A stretch of 64,000 nucleotides of DNA, from positions 2,915,501 to 2,979,500 of the forward strand of contig NC_134683.1 in the NCBI RefSeq assembly GCF_024713945.1. Reading direction: 5' to 3'. The stretch comes from Dermatophagoides farinae. Lineage: Eukaryota > Arthropoda > Arachnida > Sarcoptiformes > Pyroglyphidae. The notes beneath the pieces are model-generated. The model was not told the origin of the DNA and searched no databases. It saw nothing but the letters and a program-made list of their open reading frames with translations. This document shows, one piece after another, positions 1-15,800 of the stretch. The stretch's first letter is position 1. Every line of letters starts with the position of its first letter. The translations under genes were made by a program, and so were the position numbers.

Positions 1-3000
1 AAAGATTAAGATGAACAGGATTTGTTGTTGTTGTTGTTGTTGTCGTCGTGTGTGTGTGTAGTATGTGAATAGAATAAAAATTTGATCCAGAGTCTGGATT
101 CCAGACCAATACACACACGACTTGGCCAAGACAAATTTAAACAAAAAAAAATTTTTTTTTTTACAGACAAATTAATACAAGACATAAACTCAGAATTTTA
201 CTTCTTATTCTTGTATGTATCATTTTTTTTTCTTTCTTTTTTTCCGGTTGAATGGCCAGAATTCACAAAATTTACAAACCAAAAAAAAAAAAAAAAAAAT
301 GTAAATGAAACAAAAAAAATATTCAACCAACCAACCAAAAAAATAATGGTTACCGTTTTTTTTCCAGATTCGACAGTGGAGAAAAAAAGTTCAAACGAAT
401 AAATTCTCGAATCTATGATGTTCAGAATAGAATAAAACTGTCGGTATTTAGCTATATTGTATTAACGAATTTCTATTAGCTTTAATGTTCAATTAATGAC
501 AATAAAGCAGAATCATCATTATCTATAAATCAGGACAAATTCTGATTGAATTTTTAATTAACAATCAACTTGTTCATTTACAATGAAATCTTGCTGTAGA
601 TTATTATTATCATCATCATCATCATTATAATTATAAGTATAATTATTATTATCATAATTCTAGCTTCTAAAATTCTTGATTCTCATTCTTTATCTTTGTA
701 TATATATCGAATATGAACCATAATTAAATAATATGAACCATATAAAGATTATATTAAAATAATGATAATATGAAGGTACAAAAAAAAGACAAAAAATCTA
801 GGTCTCTGATTAAAAGAAATGGCATGATTACGATGTCATTTCTCTTTTTCTATGTATGAACAATCAAATTATCCATTGAAATTTTTTTGTTCATAGACTA
901 TGGTATGGCTAATAATAATCAAAACGATGGTAGATCAAAAACTCATTCAACCAGCCACCATCATCATCACCATTGCCAATAATAATAAATTGGCTCAATC
1001 ATAACCACCAATAATAATAATGGTATACCATGTGATTTACCGTTCAAAAAACTGGATGGAATATAAAAAAAAAACAAGAATAAAAACCACAAATAATGGA
1101 AATGAGAAGAAATTCTGAAAATAATAGAAAGCGAAATTTGGCACAAATGGACCAATAACCTAAATTATTTGTCATCATCATCATCATCATCATAGTCATT
1201 TAGAATTCAATTCAATATGATTATGAATCATTTCAATCACAAAAAAATCGATTCAGTAAATTTTTATCCAATAGAATGGATAAAAATTTTTGATTGAATC
1301 ATCATCATCATCATCATCATTATAACCATGGTGCCTTTGCATTCTTTATTATTTTGGTTGGATATGAATGCAAAAAAAAAATTCATTCTCACAACAACAA
1401 CAACCAACCAACCACCACCTAAATGAGTTATATAATGTCATCATCATCATCATCATCATCATAATTGTCATTGTTTCTGGGTTGGTCATGTTATGGTCGT
1501 CGACATGTTATATATTATTTCTGGCCCATAATATACATAATAATACACATGATCCATAGATAAGGATGAAATAAAAACGACAACGCCAACAACAACAACA
1601 ACAACAATGTCATCATCATAATTTTAGGTTAATATTAATAATAATAAATTAATTAATAATTTTTGTTTTCATTCATTTTCTTGTTTTTGTCATTCAAGTT
1701 GTTTATGTTGTGGGGTGGTTGAAAGAATATTCTGGTTGAATATTCTACTGAATTAAGACCATAGAAGTAATATGAATGAATCAATTGCATTGAACAACGT
1801 TGTATTTTTTTTTTTTTTTTTTTTTGCAACAGTTACATCTGAATTTAAACCGAACGAAACCAACTATCTATTCATTCAATTCAATAATAATCTATTCGAT
1901 CAATACCAATTTGATTCCATCAAGAATCATCAACATGATAATATTTCAGGGGAAACAGTCTGTTTCCCTAGTGATACATACACACACACACATACAGAAT
2001 ATTTAAAAGCCTGGAAAAACTATTAATATTATAGGATTTGTTTTTGTTGTTGTTGCTGCTGCTGCTGCCTTTGTTGTCATTGTTTTCTATTCGAGAATTT
2101 CATTGAAAGAATTTTGTTAATCTTGATTCGAAAGCTCAACATAAAAAAACATAGAGAGATAGAAACGTTTTTATTTCTATCATCATCATCATCATTTCAT
2201 TTATCATCATTTCGATCATCATAACGATTGTGATGAATGTGGAATGAAGAGAAACAAAACAAAAAAAAGTATACGGCCTACTGATACAAGAAGCAAAACT
2301 CTTGAGAAATAAACAACAACAACAACAATAATAACAAATTCAATTAGATCCCAGCAACAACAACAACAAGGACTCAAGAGATAAAGATAAAAAAAACCGA
2401 AAGAATTCAACAAACTGAAAATACACCCCAAAAAAAAAAGAAAAATTTCATATCTCACCAACGAAAAAAAAAATGGTTATGGATACAAAAAAAAAATAAA
2501 ATATAGATACAACGAAAAAGTAACCGAACCATTTTCGTACATGATAAACGAATGGTGTGTGTGTGTGCGGAAAAAATGAGTTTCTCGCACACCAAAAAAA
2601 AAAAAAAAAAAAATTGGATTTGTGAATCGGAGAAAAAAAAATAGAAATGAAATGAATTTTTACCCGCTTAGCTTTAGGGGCCTTATCAGTTAAGTTTTTA
2701 GCAATGGTTACATTTTTTTTTCTCTCCTCGAGTTAACTAACCTATCCATTCATTTATTATTTGTTTTTATCATTTGCCATTGTGTGTGTGCGGGTTCGGG
2801 TGCAAGTGCGAGTGCGAGTGCCCATCCTATTCACATTACGGACGGAAACCGAAATATTTCCCATTCATCTATGTTTGATATGGGCGGAGATGAAAATGAA
2901 ATTTTAAGAATTTTAATTTCATTTTCACAATGTCGATTCGAGAATGAAAATTCTTTATTCGGTAAAATACACACTACTGATGATGATGATGATGATGATG

Positions 3001-5329
3001 ATCAGAAGAATAAATTTGCTCGAAATCAGATTGAAATTTGTCTGTGTGTGTAGAGAGAGATAGATAGATAGAAATTGGTTTTCAAATTCAATTTCTCGTT
3101 CATTTGAAATGATCAAATGAATTTAGGTCAAACCAGTATTGATGCTAAATGGTATTGTAATTATTATTATTATTTTGAAATACAGCAAAAAAAAAAAAAT
3201 TGATAAGAAAAAAGTTTAAATTATTCGAACAACTGGAAAATCCTAAAAGTTTTTCTTTTCGTTCATTTGACATACTGAACATTTTTTTTTTTGATGAATT
3301 TTTTTTTCATTATATTGAAAATGGTGTAGATGAGTGTGGAAGCAGTTCGTTTTTCTTTCTCATACCATCATCATCATAATCATCATCATCGAATTCAAGT
3401 TAATTCCGGTGAATGTTTGAATTTCATAACAAAAAAAAAAAATAAAATAACTGAGCATCAAAATTTTGTTTGTTGTAATGATTTTCACAAGAAAATAAGT
3501 TCCGGAATAAAAAAAAAAGAATAAAAAGTTTTTCGGATCCATATACGTGAAATGCCCGATATATATTTTGGAACACAGGACAACGACGATATTGAACAAT
3601 AATAAATATATAATCAAGATCGATGATCTATAGATGATCATAACTTGATATAATAAATCAGCTGGCCCAGAAAAAAAACTCCAGAACAAAAGCAGAATTC
3701 TTTTGAGATTGAAATTCTACATCATATCGATATATAGTGGCCATAAAAAAAACATGAAAAAATAAAAATAAGAATCGTGACAATTAGATTCATCGATACA
3801 ATCGACAATCGATTAATTAATCGATTGTTTTCACATCAAAAAATTGGAATTATGATTGATTTGGTGTATAAAAAAAAATCAGAATTTTTATATCTAGTCA
3901 TCATTGCATCAGCAAATTCTTGAAATATAAAGAAAAATGATTCGTCACGATTCTATAAAACAACAACAACAACTGCAATAAGAACAAATCGAAAATAATG
4001 GACAATTTTTTTTCGGTAATAAAGATTCTGATTTTTTCTTTAGCGAATTTCATTTGTTTTTTTTTCTATTTGTCACAATAGCTGATTTTGATCAAACAAA
4101 TTCCAAATTGCAAATTTAACGTTCATCATCATTATCGATATATTGTTCTACACTGGAAGCCGAATGTTAAACACAACAACAACAGCACCAAAAACTATGG
4201 GCAAAAACAAACAAATCAAGAAAACATCAAAATTTTTGTGCTCAACTTTACTGATTTTTTTTAGATTTCTCACTACTATTCGAAGAGATTCTCATTGTAA
4301 TCATTTTTTGTTTCTGCTTTGACTTATATTCGATCTAAGTATGAAATGAAATCCAATAAATGAGAGAGAAAATTAATAGGAATTATTATGATGATGGCCG
4401 AGGGTAAAATAAAATGAAAGAAACAACAACAGAAAAAAAAAGATTTGACGAAAGCCAAAAAAAAAATAGAAAAGAAAAATCCAGGACCCTGTGATCCGGG
4501 ATTCTATTGGCTCATATTGCCTTTAACAATCGAACCAACACAAAACTGTGTGTACTTAGCAGTATATCGCTAACAATAATGATGATTCTGTAATAATATT
4601 TGGTCGTCGATCATTGACGTCATATAAAAAAAAATTCCAATTTTTTTTCAACAAAAGCACTGTACATCGTCATCACTTACTATGAAAACCAGATCAATTT
4701 GGTGAAAAATAGAAAAAAAATTGGACCCAATAGACATCATTGTGTGTTTCATCATTTCTTTCATCATCATAACCCTAAAATGGCCAAATCTCATCTTTCG
4801 TTTTTATCGATTATAAATTTTGCGATTCTCATCATCATCATCATTATTATCATCATCATTTGTTTCAATGAGACGACTATTATGAAATTTTTTTTTACAT
4901 TCTCCATTTTATGGAATTTGATCAATTTTATTTTATTCTTTCGATTCAATTTTTTTCCAGACGTTTTTTTTTCTTTCCACGAATTTTTCATCATTTAACT
5001 AAACGCACAAGAATAAAAATTGAAAACGGTGAAACAGTTTTATCACTTATTTAGGCCCCCTCCCACCTCCTATCACAAAAACACACACACAGACACACGC
5101 AAATAGATGGTTTCAATTTAATTCAGTGATTCATTATTGAAATTGAAATTTGAACTTAGGCATCATTATTCAAATGATAAAATTCGCATAGACAGAAAGA
5201 ATATTCTTTTCGGGCTCTATTGTTGAAAAGTAATTATTATCATTTAGCAAATATTCAGCAAATTTTAGTGAAATGAATTTTTTTTTGTTTTTGTTTTAGT
5301 AAACGCAATGAATAAAGAGAAAAACTTAC
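1..5329. other. AT-rich non-coding stretch, probably a downstream catulin intron
   Basis: No supported gene. The stretch holds A/T homopolymers, ATC/CAT microsatellites (for example 1177-1192, 1300-1320, 1441-1460), CAA runs and a short CA/GT tract near 2556-2570. The last visible catulin exon ends at 5330 with a canonical minus-strand donor. The catulin C-terminal half was not found here, so this DNA is inferred to be intron. Short open frames here (for example 82-402 and 2784-3053) are made of repeats and have neither splice context nor recognisable protein content. Confidence 0.6.
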
Positions 5330-8300
5330 AAAACAAACAACAGCTCGAAAAAAGGCTTCGACTTCGGCACGAAGTTGATCGCATAACATTAATATTTGTT
5401 CACGATGATCATGATTTGTATATGCTGAATCGGTAAAATCCTGAGTACGTTCAATGGCAGCATCCAATGCGAACATTATCTGTTCTTTAACGTGGCTAGT
5501 CATTTGGCCCATTTGTGCCAGATCGGATAATTCACAGATTCTTTGTAAAAAATTTACAATTGTTGGACATGCATCCAATTGTTCATGTAGCCATCGTAAT
5601 GTTGATTCTACGGCTAATACAAATGAATTACCAGGTATAGTACGTTGAACACGATGTAATTGGCCACGACGTTGATATTTTGGTATGGAAAACATATCCC
5701 TTGATGAACACCGTTGTTGTTGTTGAGCACGTTGTTGTTGTTGTAGATAATCATACCCATATAATAGGGCTTCATTGTGCGGATCGAATGGTAAATGTAA
5801 TGCTGATGTTGATGATGATGTTACTGTTGTTGCATTCGATGATGATGATGTTGGCCGATGATAAGGATGTGGTGATGATGATGATGATGTTCCAGATGCT
5901 GCTACGGCCGCCGCTGCCGCAGCATGAGCAGCGGCTGCAGCAGCTGCCGCAACAGCTATCGATGTTGATGATGATTTCGATTGATAGGTAACAATACCTT
6001 CTTTTACAACAAAATGTATTAGATCCATTGCACGACGCATTTGAGCAAATACGGTATCACGATTTTCACGAGCCGTTTGACAATCAGGATGTCTAAGACA
6101 AACTTTTGATGTAGTCAACAACATCATTGTCGATCTTTCTAATGTTTTACGAGCGGCAGTCATTTGTGCACGACGTTTTTCATTTTTTAAATCCTATTTA
6201 TGACATAAAATGAATAAATTAAATTGTCACCATGGAAATTGACATAAAAACATGTTTGCAAATTTAGAAATTGAATGGGAATCCAAACACATTCACTGAA
6301 TTGGATTTATCAAACATACATTTTGTCGATCGCTTGTTAAATGTGCCAATTCAACCATTTCCATGCCAAAATGTGAAAATGCTTTGACAAATTCTGTAAA
6401 ATTTGCAACATTTTCTAAACGATTCAATGACATTGAAACCTAACAAATATGGTGACATTTATTCAGTTAATTTGTTCAGAATAAAGAGAGATTTTATTTT
6501 TATTTGAATTTTGAAATTCATTTTTTTCTCATCAATTTGATGCTCATATTCTGGTACACTTACCCTATCTTTACTTGCAACAATTTGTTTGACAACAACT
6601 GTATCGGCAACCAATAATACTCTTGTGACGGATGATAATAATGCACGTGCCGCTCTTGCCATTGCTTGACGATCAGCATGTGTACGTATTGATTCTTCAC
6701 TATTTGTTGTTGTTGTTGTTGCCGCTGTGGCTGTTGTCGTATCATGATGATAATGATGATGATGATGATGATGGTGATAAACTGTATCGACAATAGGAAT
6801 AATTGAACTACCACTGGTTGGATCGATAATCGTGCCACAATTACCACCAATACCACGAAGACTTGGTGCCGTTAAACTACATAACTGTTCAATCAATGCA
6901 CCAGCTGTACGGGCATCTTTACATGCATCATACATTTCATTACGAATTTCTGGATTATCATCAGCTATTGCTTCACCAACGGATGCAAAACGTTCGACAG
7001 CAAAATTGACCGATTGTCCAACACGAACAATTGCACGTAATTGTTTATCATTACGAATTGGTCTTTCACGTAATTTGGCGAATGAAGAAATCTATAATAA
7101 ATAAATAAATAAATGTGATTTTAAAAATAGAAAAAAAAATCAATCAAATTGAAGAAATTGTAATGGAAATGGATGAAATTTTTTTCTATGAAAATTTCGA
7201 TTGATTTTTTTCTTTTTTTTTTGTTTGTTTGTTTCCACTTGAGGCTACAGAATGTCAATGAAAAATTTCTAAGTAAAAAAAAAAAATTCAAATCAAATTT
7301 CCTATCTATCTTGAAACCAATAGATTGATGGAAATATGGAAATTTTTTTTCCATTTTTGTTGATATGCAGCAATTTTTCTTTTTTTTTTAATTCTCAATG
7401 TTCTGCATGCATATAGCATTATGATAATGACAATATAAAATGAAATTGGAAAAAAAGGTGATTCTTCGTTTTTTTCCCTTTATACAATAATGAATTGCAT
7501 TTAGAATGGAAAAAAATAATGATGATGATGATGATGGGAATAATTGGCGAATGTGTGTGTGTGCGTATGTGATATGTGAGTCAGATCATTCAGATCAAAT
7601 AGGAAAAAACAACCAACCACCACAAACGAAATCGAAAATGACAATTCTGCATTCAATGATTATACTAATGATTAACATATAAAAAAGAATTCCTGTGGTT
7701 TTTTTCAAACATGTTTTTTTTGGTTTTGTTTTGTTTAGTTTTTGTTAAATTTTTGCTCATGCTTTTGTTTTATCTGAACGTCCATAGAATTTTGAATGTT
7801 CAAATTGTGAACGAATGCTGATGAACGCACACAAAAGCGAAAAAACGAGCTTTTTTTCCCATTAATTGAGTAAAAACTAACCAAGGTTTTTCATAGATTC
7901 TTGAATACCTTGACATGCGATTAAATTCGCTTGATTCAAATGGCAATGATGATCATGATAACAAATTTGAAAATGCACACACACACACAAAAAATTCACT
8001 GGAACAAAAAAAATCATCAGACTGATATTATATTGAAATATAAGTATGAGTTGAGTATATGGAAGCTAATTTGAAGGGTTTTTTTCTATCAATTCTGAAT
8101 TCATTCATCGTTCCACTTTCATTTCCTATGGAAAGAAACGTGTGTGTGTGTTTGTGTAAAATTTGCAATCGATTTTCTTTTCTTTTCTTTTTTTTTGTTC
8201 ATTTTTGTTCCTGATTCCGGATTTCAAACCATATTTTTTATTCTGGCATTTGTACCTTAAATCCATCAAAAAGGTTTTGCATTTTTTTTTTCTCATTCCA

Positions 8301-9190
8301 CATTGGATTCAAATTCATGATTCTATCGTGGTTAAGTTCATTTTAATTCTGTTCAAAGCCCAAACAGAATTGACATGACATGCACGTCTAAACATGAATT
8401 TTATCCTACGAATATATGTTGATGAAGAATATGAATTGAACATCAAAAATATCAGAATAAAGAATTTGCAAAATGAACCAATATCAAGAACTCGGATGTA
8501 AATTCCAAATTTTTCATTTTATTTTATTTTGACAGCCAACAAGTCAATCATACAAAAAATAAAATTTATGCACAATTTACTATTATCAATGTAGAATAGA
8601 ATTCTGAAACTTTTCATTCAAGAGGAGAAAAGCCATTTGAAAAGTGGTGGCAAAAAAATGAATAAATTCTAAATTCCAATCAAGTAAATTTCGACTTTCG
8701 AAATTCAATAATAACACAAGACAGAAAAAAATGGACAAAAAATTCTTTCTCTTTTTTTTGAATCAATCAGGCAAAACTGATTCTAGTGAATGCAAAAAAA
8801 AACATGAACAAATGGAAACAATGATAATATGACACAAAAAAAAGAATGAAATGAAATTGTCAAAAAAAACAACAACAACAACAACATTCAGTTTTTTTTT
8901 GCCGATAATTCATTTGTCTCATCATCATTGATATTTTTTTTCCAATTTTTTCTTTGTTCTATTCTTTTTTCGTTATATTTGATGTTTGTATTTAGAATTC
9001 TGAACAAAACAGAGGAAAAAAAAGCCGAATTTTATGCTATGAATGGTCGAAAGTTTTCTCTCGATTATTTGTGTATATTCTACGAATAAAATGATGGAGA
9101 AATTGATTGAGATTTATAGATGAAATTTATAGACAAAGGAAGAGTAATAAGGAAGCTGAACAAAGACATTTTGTGTGTATGATAATCGAA

Positions 9191-9221
<31 letters not shown>

Positions 9222-9944
9222 CGAGGGCAAAAAAAATCGAACCGAAATTCAAAAAGCAAAAATAAAAACCAAAAAAAAAAAAAAAAATAACAGAAAGACA
9301 GTCTGAATGAATTCATGAATGTTGATGTTTTTCCTTTTTTGTTTTGTTTTGTTTTGAATGAATGAATGAATTGTGAACCAAAAATGAATGGAAAAAGAAA
9401 ACAAAAACGAAAAAATCGACCCGAGGACAATGAAAATGGGCACACAAATGACAATGAGAATATACAACAACAACAACAACAACAACAAAAAAAATTCAAA
9501 GAAAGAATACAGTGGACAAATAATCTTTCTGAATGTCTTGTAATGACATGAAATGAAACCCAATGAAATGAATCAAATTGAATTGAATAAAAATCGAACA
9601 AAAAAAAAGCGAGGGAAAGAGAGAGAAAAGATTGATTGACGCATTGGATTGAATCACAACGAAACTCAACGAACCTTACAAACAATACAAATTTTCGAAT
9701 AAAAAAAAAAATTCAGAATTCTGAATCAAATTTAAATCTAAAATTTTATTGTCATCTGTATAATTTATTGTCGTCTGATCATAGAAATGGATGCTTATTT
9801 TTTAAATTGAAAAAAAAAATTTGAAATTTAAACCAAAAGAATAATCTAAAATCAATTTTTTTGTTTGTTTGTTTTCAAACTTACTCGATGACTATGACGT
9901 CGTTGCATCGTTGTTTATTCTCAGTATATATTTGTGTGCGATGT

Positions 9945-9975
<31 letters not shown>

Positions 9976-12258
9976 TGTTCCGGTTATGTTTTTGATAATC
10001 CAAATAAATCCGGATGAACGAATCACATAATGTACACAGACGCAGACACACACACACATACAAAGTTGAAAATAATTTTAAAAAGGAGATAATGATGAAG
10101 ATGGCACTTTTTTTTTCTCGCTCACAAACACACACACACACGCACGCATAGGCTTTAAGAATTATATCAATGTTGATGATGAAAAAAAATGATGAAATTA
10201 CATAGTTCAATGAATTAGATGAAAGAAGATTAAAGATGTATATAGAGAGAAAGAAGAGAGATTTTAAGAAATGAAAATTTTTGTAGAAATACTGACAGCC
10301 GATAATATTGGGAATTATTATTTTACTATAAAAAATGGAATCGACAACAACAACACAGACAAACAACAAACACAAAATCCAGAATGAATGATAATATATC
10401 ACCAAATAACAAACGAACGAATTGAATCATTTGATGAACCAGATCTTTATCGATATGTGTGTGTGTGAGTGGTGAGTGGTATGTGTATATATATGGGTGA
10501 TTGATGCAATTTTACTTCCAGATCAATTATATTTGGACATATTTATGATAAAATGGAGGCAAAAAAAATTTTTTTCTTTTTACTTTTATGATTAATTTCC
10601 ATCATTATTCTTGTTATTGATCATCATCATCATCGTCATCATATCTTTAGGTTATTGTGTGATTATTGTCAAGAAGAATTTCAGTTTCATTTTGTTTGTT
10701 TGTTTTGTTCCATTTTTCATTGTTTCGTTTACATTTCTATTTCTGTTTTTTCTTGTTTGTCATCGAAAAAAAATGAAAAAAAGAAAGACAAATGATTATG
10801 ATGATGATGATGATGATTATGTCATATATTTATTTATTATTGATGATTGTTTCTATATATATAATGATGATAACCATTATCATCATTTGTAATCATTCAT
10901 GATGACAAATCGAAACAAAGATATCGGTTCTTTTCTTTTTTTTCTCTTCTTCTCCATCATCATCATTATCATCATCATCATATCATATCGGTCTTTTTCT
11001 TCTCATCCATCAGTAAGAATCTTTTCGTTTCTCGTGGATAAATAGTATCATTTTCTTTCTTTCTTTCTTCTTTTTTTCCGGATTGAATAAAGAAAAGAAT
11101 TTTAAGATTCAGATAAAATGAAGAATTGTATTGAAATTGAATTGAATCGCAGCGATAGTTATCGTTGTTGACATTGTCATTGATTTGTGATTCAATTTGA
11201 TGATAATCAAACTTCAATACTCAAATCGGAATGAATTTGATTATGGGCGGTTAATTTATTGTTTTTGTTTGTTGTTTTCAATGAACAAAAAAAGGCCAAT
11301 AAAAGGCGTGTAGTGAAGAAAAAATTGTAGAAGAAACAACCTGCTTGCCGAAAAACAAGATTTTTTTTTTTGGCTATAATTTATATATATTCTTTACATA
11401 ATATCATTTTTTTTCTTCTTCATGTTGTTTGATGTTTTTTTTTTATTTTCGAGTATTCACCGGGCGTTTATTTGTAATGAAAACACACACACACATACAC
11501 AACAAAAGTTACATATCAAGTTCTCATCATAAGATGAAATTCATCTATGATATCGACAACAATCGATTACATGATTACATTCCACCCGGATGATGATGAT
11601 GATGATGTTGGTGTTGTTGATGATGATCTATCGATATTTGAACGATAGATATGAATTTTTTTTTATGTTCATCTGGTTAACACATACCACATCGATGATA
11701 AGAATCTTGATTATTTATTCTTGTTGTTGTTGTTGTTGTTTTCATTGAAAAATTATTATTTATTGCCTCATTAATTTTGTTGTTGTTAAGGTCGTTGTGT
11801 ATTGCTTTTTACATGTTTTTTTTTCTCCTTTCATTCCAGATATATGAATGTTGTAGGTGTGCGTGTGTGTTTTTCATATGAACCAAATCTAGATCTAGAT
11901 AGATAGAATCGATAGTAAATGGCCAGAATTTTTGTTGTTGTTGTTGTTGTTCTTGTTCTTGTTATCAAGGCAAAAACATTTTTAGCTCATAATTATTCCT
12001 TATCATATGAAACACAACAACAACAAGAATTCGATATACAGGCTAAGCATTTACACACACACACACACAGAATTATTACGATGATGAGGATGACAAAAAC
12101 ACACACACACAACAACACGAATAAAATGATAAGAAATTCTAGTTGATTGTAAATGATGATCTTCGTACAATGATCTTGATCTTTGTGATCATCATCATTT
12201 TTTTTATTTAGTTTTGTTCGTTGTCATTAGTTTGTTGGTTGATCTTTGTAGTTGTTTT

Positions 12259-12291
<33 letters not shown>

Positions 12292-12823
12292 TTAACTCAT
12301 CGACTCATTGTAGACAATTAATCATTTTTTTTTCTTTTTTTTTTGGTTCATATTTTTTTTTATTGCATTTCTTATATATATAGTGACTGCAAACTAAACT
12401 TTAATTTCATTGAGATTTTCTTCATTGAACACAACAACACAAGAATATTATGGCTAGGCTTTGTTTGGCCTGGATTGAATTCGTGTATTGGTACTTTGGT
12501 CGTTTTCTTTTATTTTTTTTTTTTTTTTTTTTTTTCGTCCGTTTGATTGTTTCAATTTTCTTTCTTTATTGAATCATCAAAAAGTTCTTTATGAGTTGAA
12601 TCATAAACAAGCAATTTCGGCAGAAATAAAAAAATCTTTTATCAAAAAAGTATGCTTATTACAATGAACAACGGCAATGATGATGACATAGAATCAAGAA
12701 TCTGGTTTTTATGTTTATTTTTTTTTTTGGAAAAACAGAAAATAACTTAGAAGTGGAAGATGAATCAAAAAGAGAAAATAATCTGATATGATGGTGGTGA
12801 TGATGATAATGAAACCATATATG

Positions 12824-12877
<54 letters not shown>

Positions 12878-15800
12878 TAAGAAGAAGCAAAAGAATCACT
12901 GACCACTTGAATGAAAAGTTGAGTGAAAGTAAAATTGTCAATCATTGGAATCGAATAAACAATTTTTTTCCTTTTGATTCTTCTTGATTTTAATGGCCGA
13001 TTATTTTGAAGAGAAAGAAAAGTGGAAAAAAACAAATTCTTGAATTGAACAGAATCACATCAGATTACATTATCATCATTGAATGACATTATTATTGCCA
13101 AAATACAATACAATAAATCATGAAAATAGCCTAAAAATATGCAAATATAATTGGTCGATATATGGAGAGAGAGAGCGAAAAAAATGTCGATTCCAAAATG
13201 AATAATAAATGCATAGGAGCTAAATAAGAATCATATAATTCACAACATATATATATATAGCACACGTTAACATTTAACAATTGGTTCAATTGATCAAATA
13301 AAATATTTAAAAAAAAAATGGTCGCAGAATAAATGAATGAATACCACCACAAGAGTAGTAGATCACGAACAAGAATAATTAGAATATTTGCGTTTTTTTT
13401 CCCATTTTTCATTCAACAACAACAACAAAAAACACACACACAAGAACGAAATAAAAAAAAATGGATCGTGATAGAGAGAGAGAGAAAAAAAAAGTTCGTC
13501 GGTATTTTCTTTGAATGTGAACACGGAACCAAAAAAAAAAAAAAAAATGATAAAGAGGAATATATATATTTGATTGTATAGAATTGGGAAACGAAAAAAA
13601 AAATGAAAATTCATCAAGAATACGACATCGACTCTCTCTCTAGTAATAATGAATGGTTCGATACGAATTTTTTTTTCTCTTCTATTTTGAATGTATATCA
13701 TATATATATGTATTGATGACATGTATATATTATATTCATGTATAAAAAAAAGTAAAAATTTCTATATCTAATCAAAATATGGTAAAGATTTCAATTTCAA
13801 AAAAAAAATTTCCCATCCACACTACTGGTTATGCATCATTTTCTCTTCGATTTTTTTTTCTTTTTGATTCACTTTAAGTTTGAAAATTGTTTGTATGCTT
13901 GATTGATCATCATCATCATCATCATCATCATGGTGAAACTGGCGAGAGAATTCAATTTGAAATTCTTTTTTACTCTTGTTTGGCTGTTATCATCACACTA
14001 CATCATCATAATGATAATAATCATCATCATCTATGAATCGATCGATATGAATAAGTGTGTCGATGATGAATTCAAGTCAAATGAAATTGACTCCAAATAA
14101 AAAAAAAAATTTTTTTTTTCTTTCGATTCCGATTTCAATGATGATGATGATGATGGGTTTCCGTATGTGATCGATAAAAGTTTCAAAATTTTTTTTTTCT
14201 TTGATTATATTTTTGTTTAATAGTTAGTTATTCAAGTGGAAATATATGTTGACCACCACCGTCATTGATCATTATCTTCAGCATTATAATTATTTACCGG
14301 TAAACATTATTATCATCATCATCATCATCAACAACAATGACGCCCACTTTCAATAACGTCAACACTGGTAGATCAAATCATTTTTTTGTTAATAGTTTGA
14401 TGATTTCAATCATTCGATTCCAAGGAATCGAAAACCACACACACGCACATTTAAAATTGGACAGAATGATTTTTTAAATTTTTCTATGAAAAAAAATTCC
14501 TTGGAACACGAATCAAATGGAACAAATCATGGTGAGATCACATGCACACAAAACATAAAACATACACAAACACACACACATAGATCATACGATTCAATGT
14601 TGGTGGTGATGACGAAAATGATGATGATGATGATGATGATGATTTAAACAAAAACAAAAACAACAAGATACAAATAAAACAGGACACCCACACACAGGAA
14701 AAAAAAGAAAAATACGAAGAAGCAAAATTGAAGTGGTTCAAAATCCTAGCTGAAATGAAATAACACCAACGACAACGACAACAACAACAACAACAACAAG
14801 GCAATGATAATCAGAATGAATGAAACAGAATTGTATTGAATTCATGAAGAATCCAAAAACGACGACCTAGAATTCTGTTCATGTGTGTTAGTGTGTATGT
14901 GTGTGTGTGTGTGTGTCGAGGTCTTTTCATGGTACTGTCTTGGATTATTCTGGTTCAATATTTGAATCTAGAATAAAACACACGCATCACACACACACAC
15001 ACACACACGCATACAGCTAAATAAACATGCGTCTTTGAATTCTTTTAATAAATAAGCTTCTACTCTCTCTGCAGTATTCTGTGTGTCTAGAGCAGTCATT
15101 CTCAACCACTGTGCCGCGGCACTTTTGTGTGCCGCGAAATTCTAAGATTGTGCCGCCAAATTTTAGATTTAATAAAATGAAAATATTTTTTGTTTTGATA
15201 CATTTGAATATTATGGTAATCCTGAATCAAAAACATGTACTTCGATTAGTCAAATATCTATTAATAGTTGTGCGAATTGTTTGTAGTGGAACCAACATAG
15301 GAAAAATAAGTATAATTAAACAAACAAATAAAAGCAATTCTTCTTTAAACAATTTTTTATTAATCAATGTTTTACAAAAAGTGCTAGATTCTAGAAATGG
15401 CAAGTCCAAACTAACACGACCAGTTCAGAATTCAAAATTCACAATCGAGAAAAAGGCAAATCCGACCTAACACGATCAGTACAAAATCAAGAAAATAAAT
15501 CCAACCTAACACGACCAGTTCAGAATCAAAAAAATAACAAGTCCAAACTAAAACGACCAGTTCATCTTCAATGGCAGAACATCCGATACATATCGAATTA
15601 ATTAAATGTAACAAACATTATTTAACTCTGAATCTTGGAAAACACAATTCATCATTGAAAATAATTTTTAATGAATCTAAAAAACGGTATAGAAACCAAC
15701 CAATTCTGGTAACTAATTCCAATAACTAACCATCTGAACTGCTCGTGTTAGGTTGGATTTGTTATTTTCTCGATTCTGAACTGATCGTGTTAGGTTGGAT

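Noticed and set aside
2784-3053. Plus frame with Ala/Ser and Asp runs near a GC-richer GT-rich patch
   Set aside because: It is repeat-driven, with no splice sites, no homology and no partner exons.
5255-5329. Catulin ending at the in-frame stop at 5255
   Set aside because: A canonical GTAAGT donor sits at 5329-5324 and the extra 25 residues have no similarity to the family; the C-terminal half would be missing.
7864-7925. Minus-strand stretch reading NQANLIACQGIQESMKNL before a GT
   Set aside because: It looks protein-like but would enter catulin in the wrong phase, has no good acceptor and no counterpart in the family.
9890-9917. Minus ATG with eight codons then GTAAGT, a possible catulin first exon
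   Set aside because: It carries no catulin N-terminal homology, whereas 20352-20224 does and joins in the right phase.
9080-10405. Open frames of up to 201 codons on minus
   Set aside because: They are built from poly-T, CT, CA/GT and GTT repeats, have no domain content or splice logic, and lie inside the catulin first intron.
15081-15470. 129-codon frame across the left end of the hAT element as a transposase remnant
   Set aside because: It starts outside the element, crosses the terminal repeat and shows no transposase motif.
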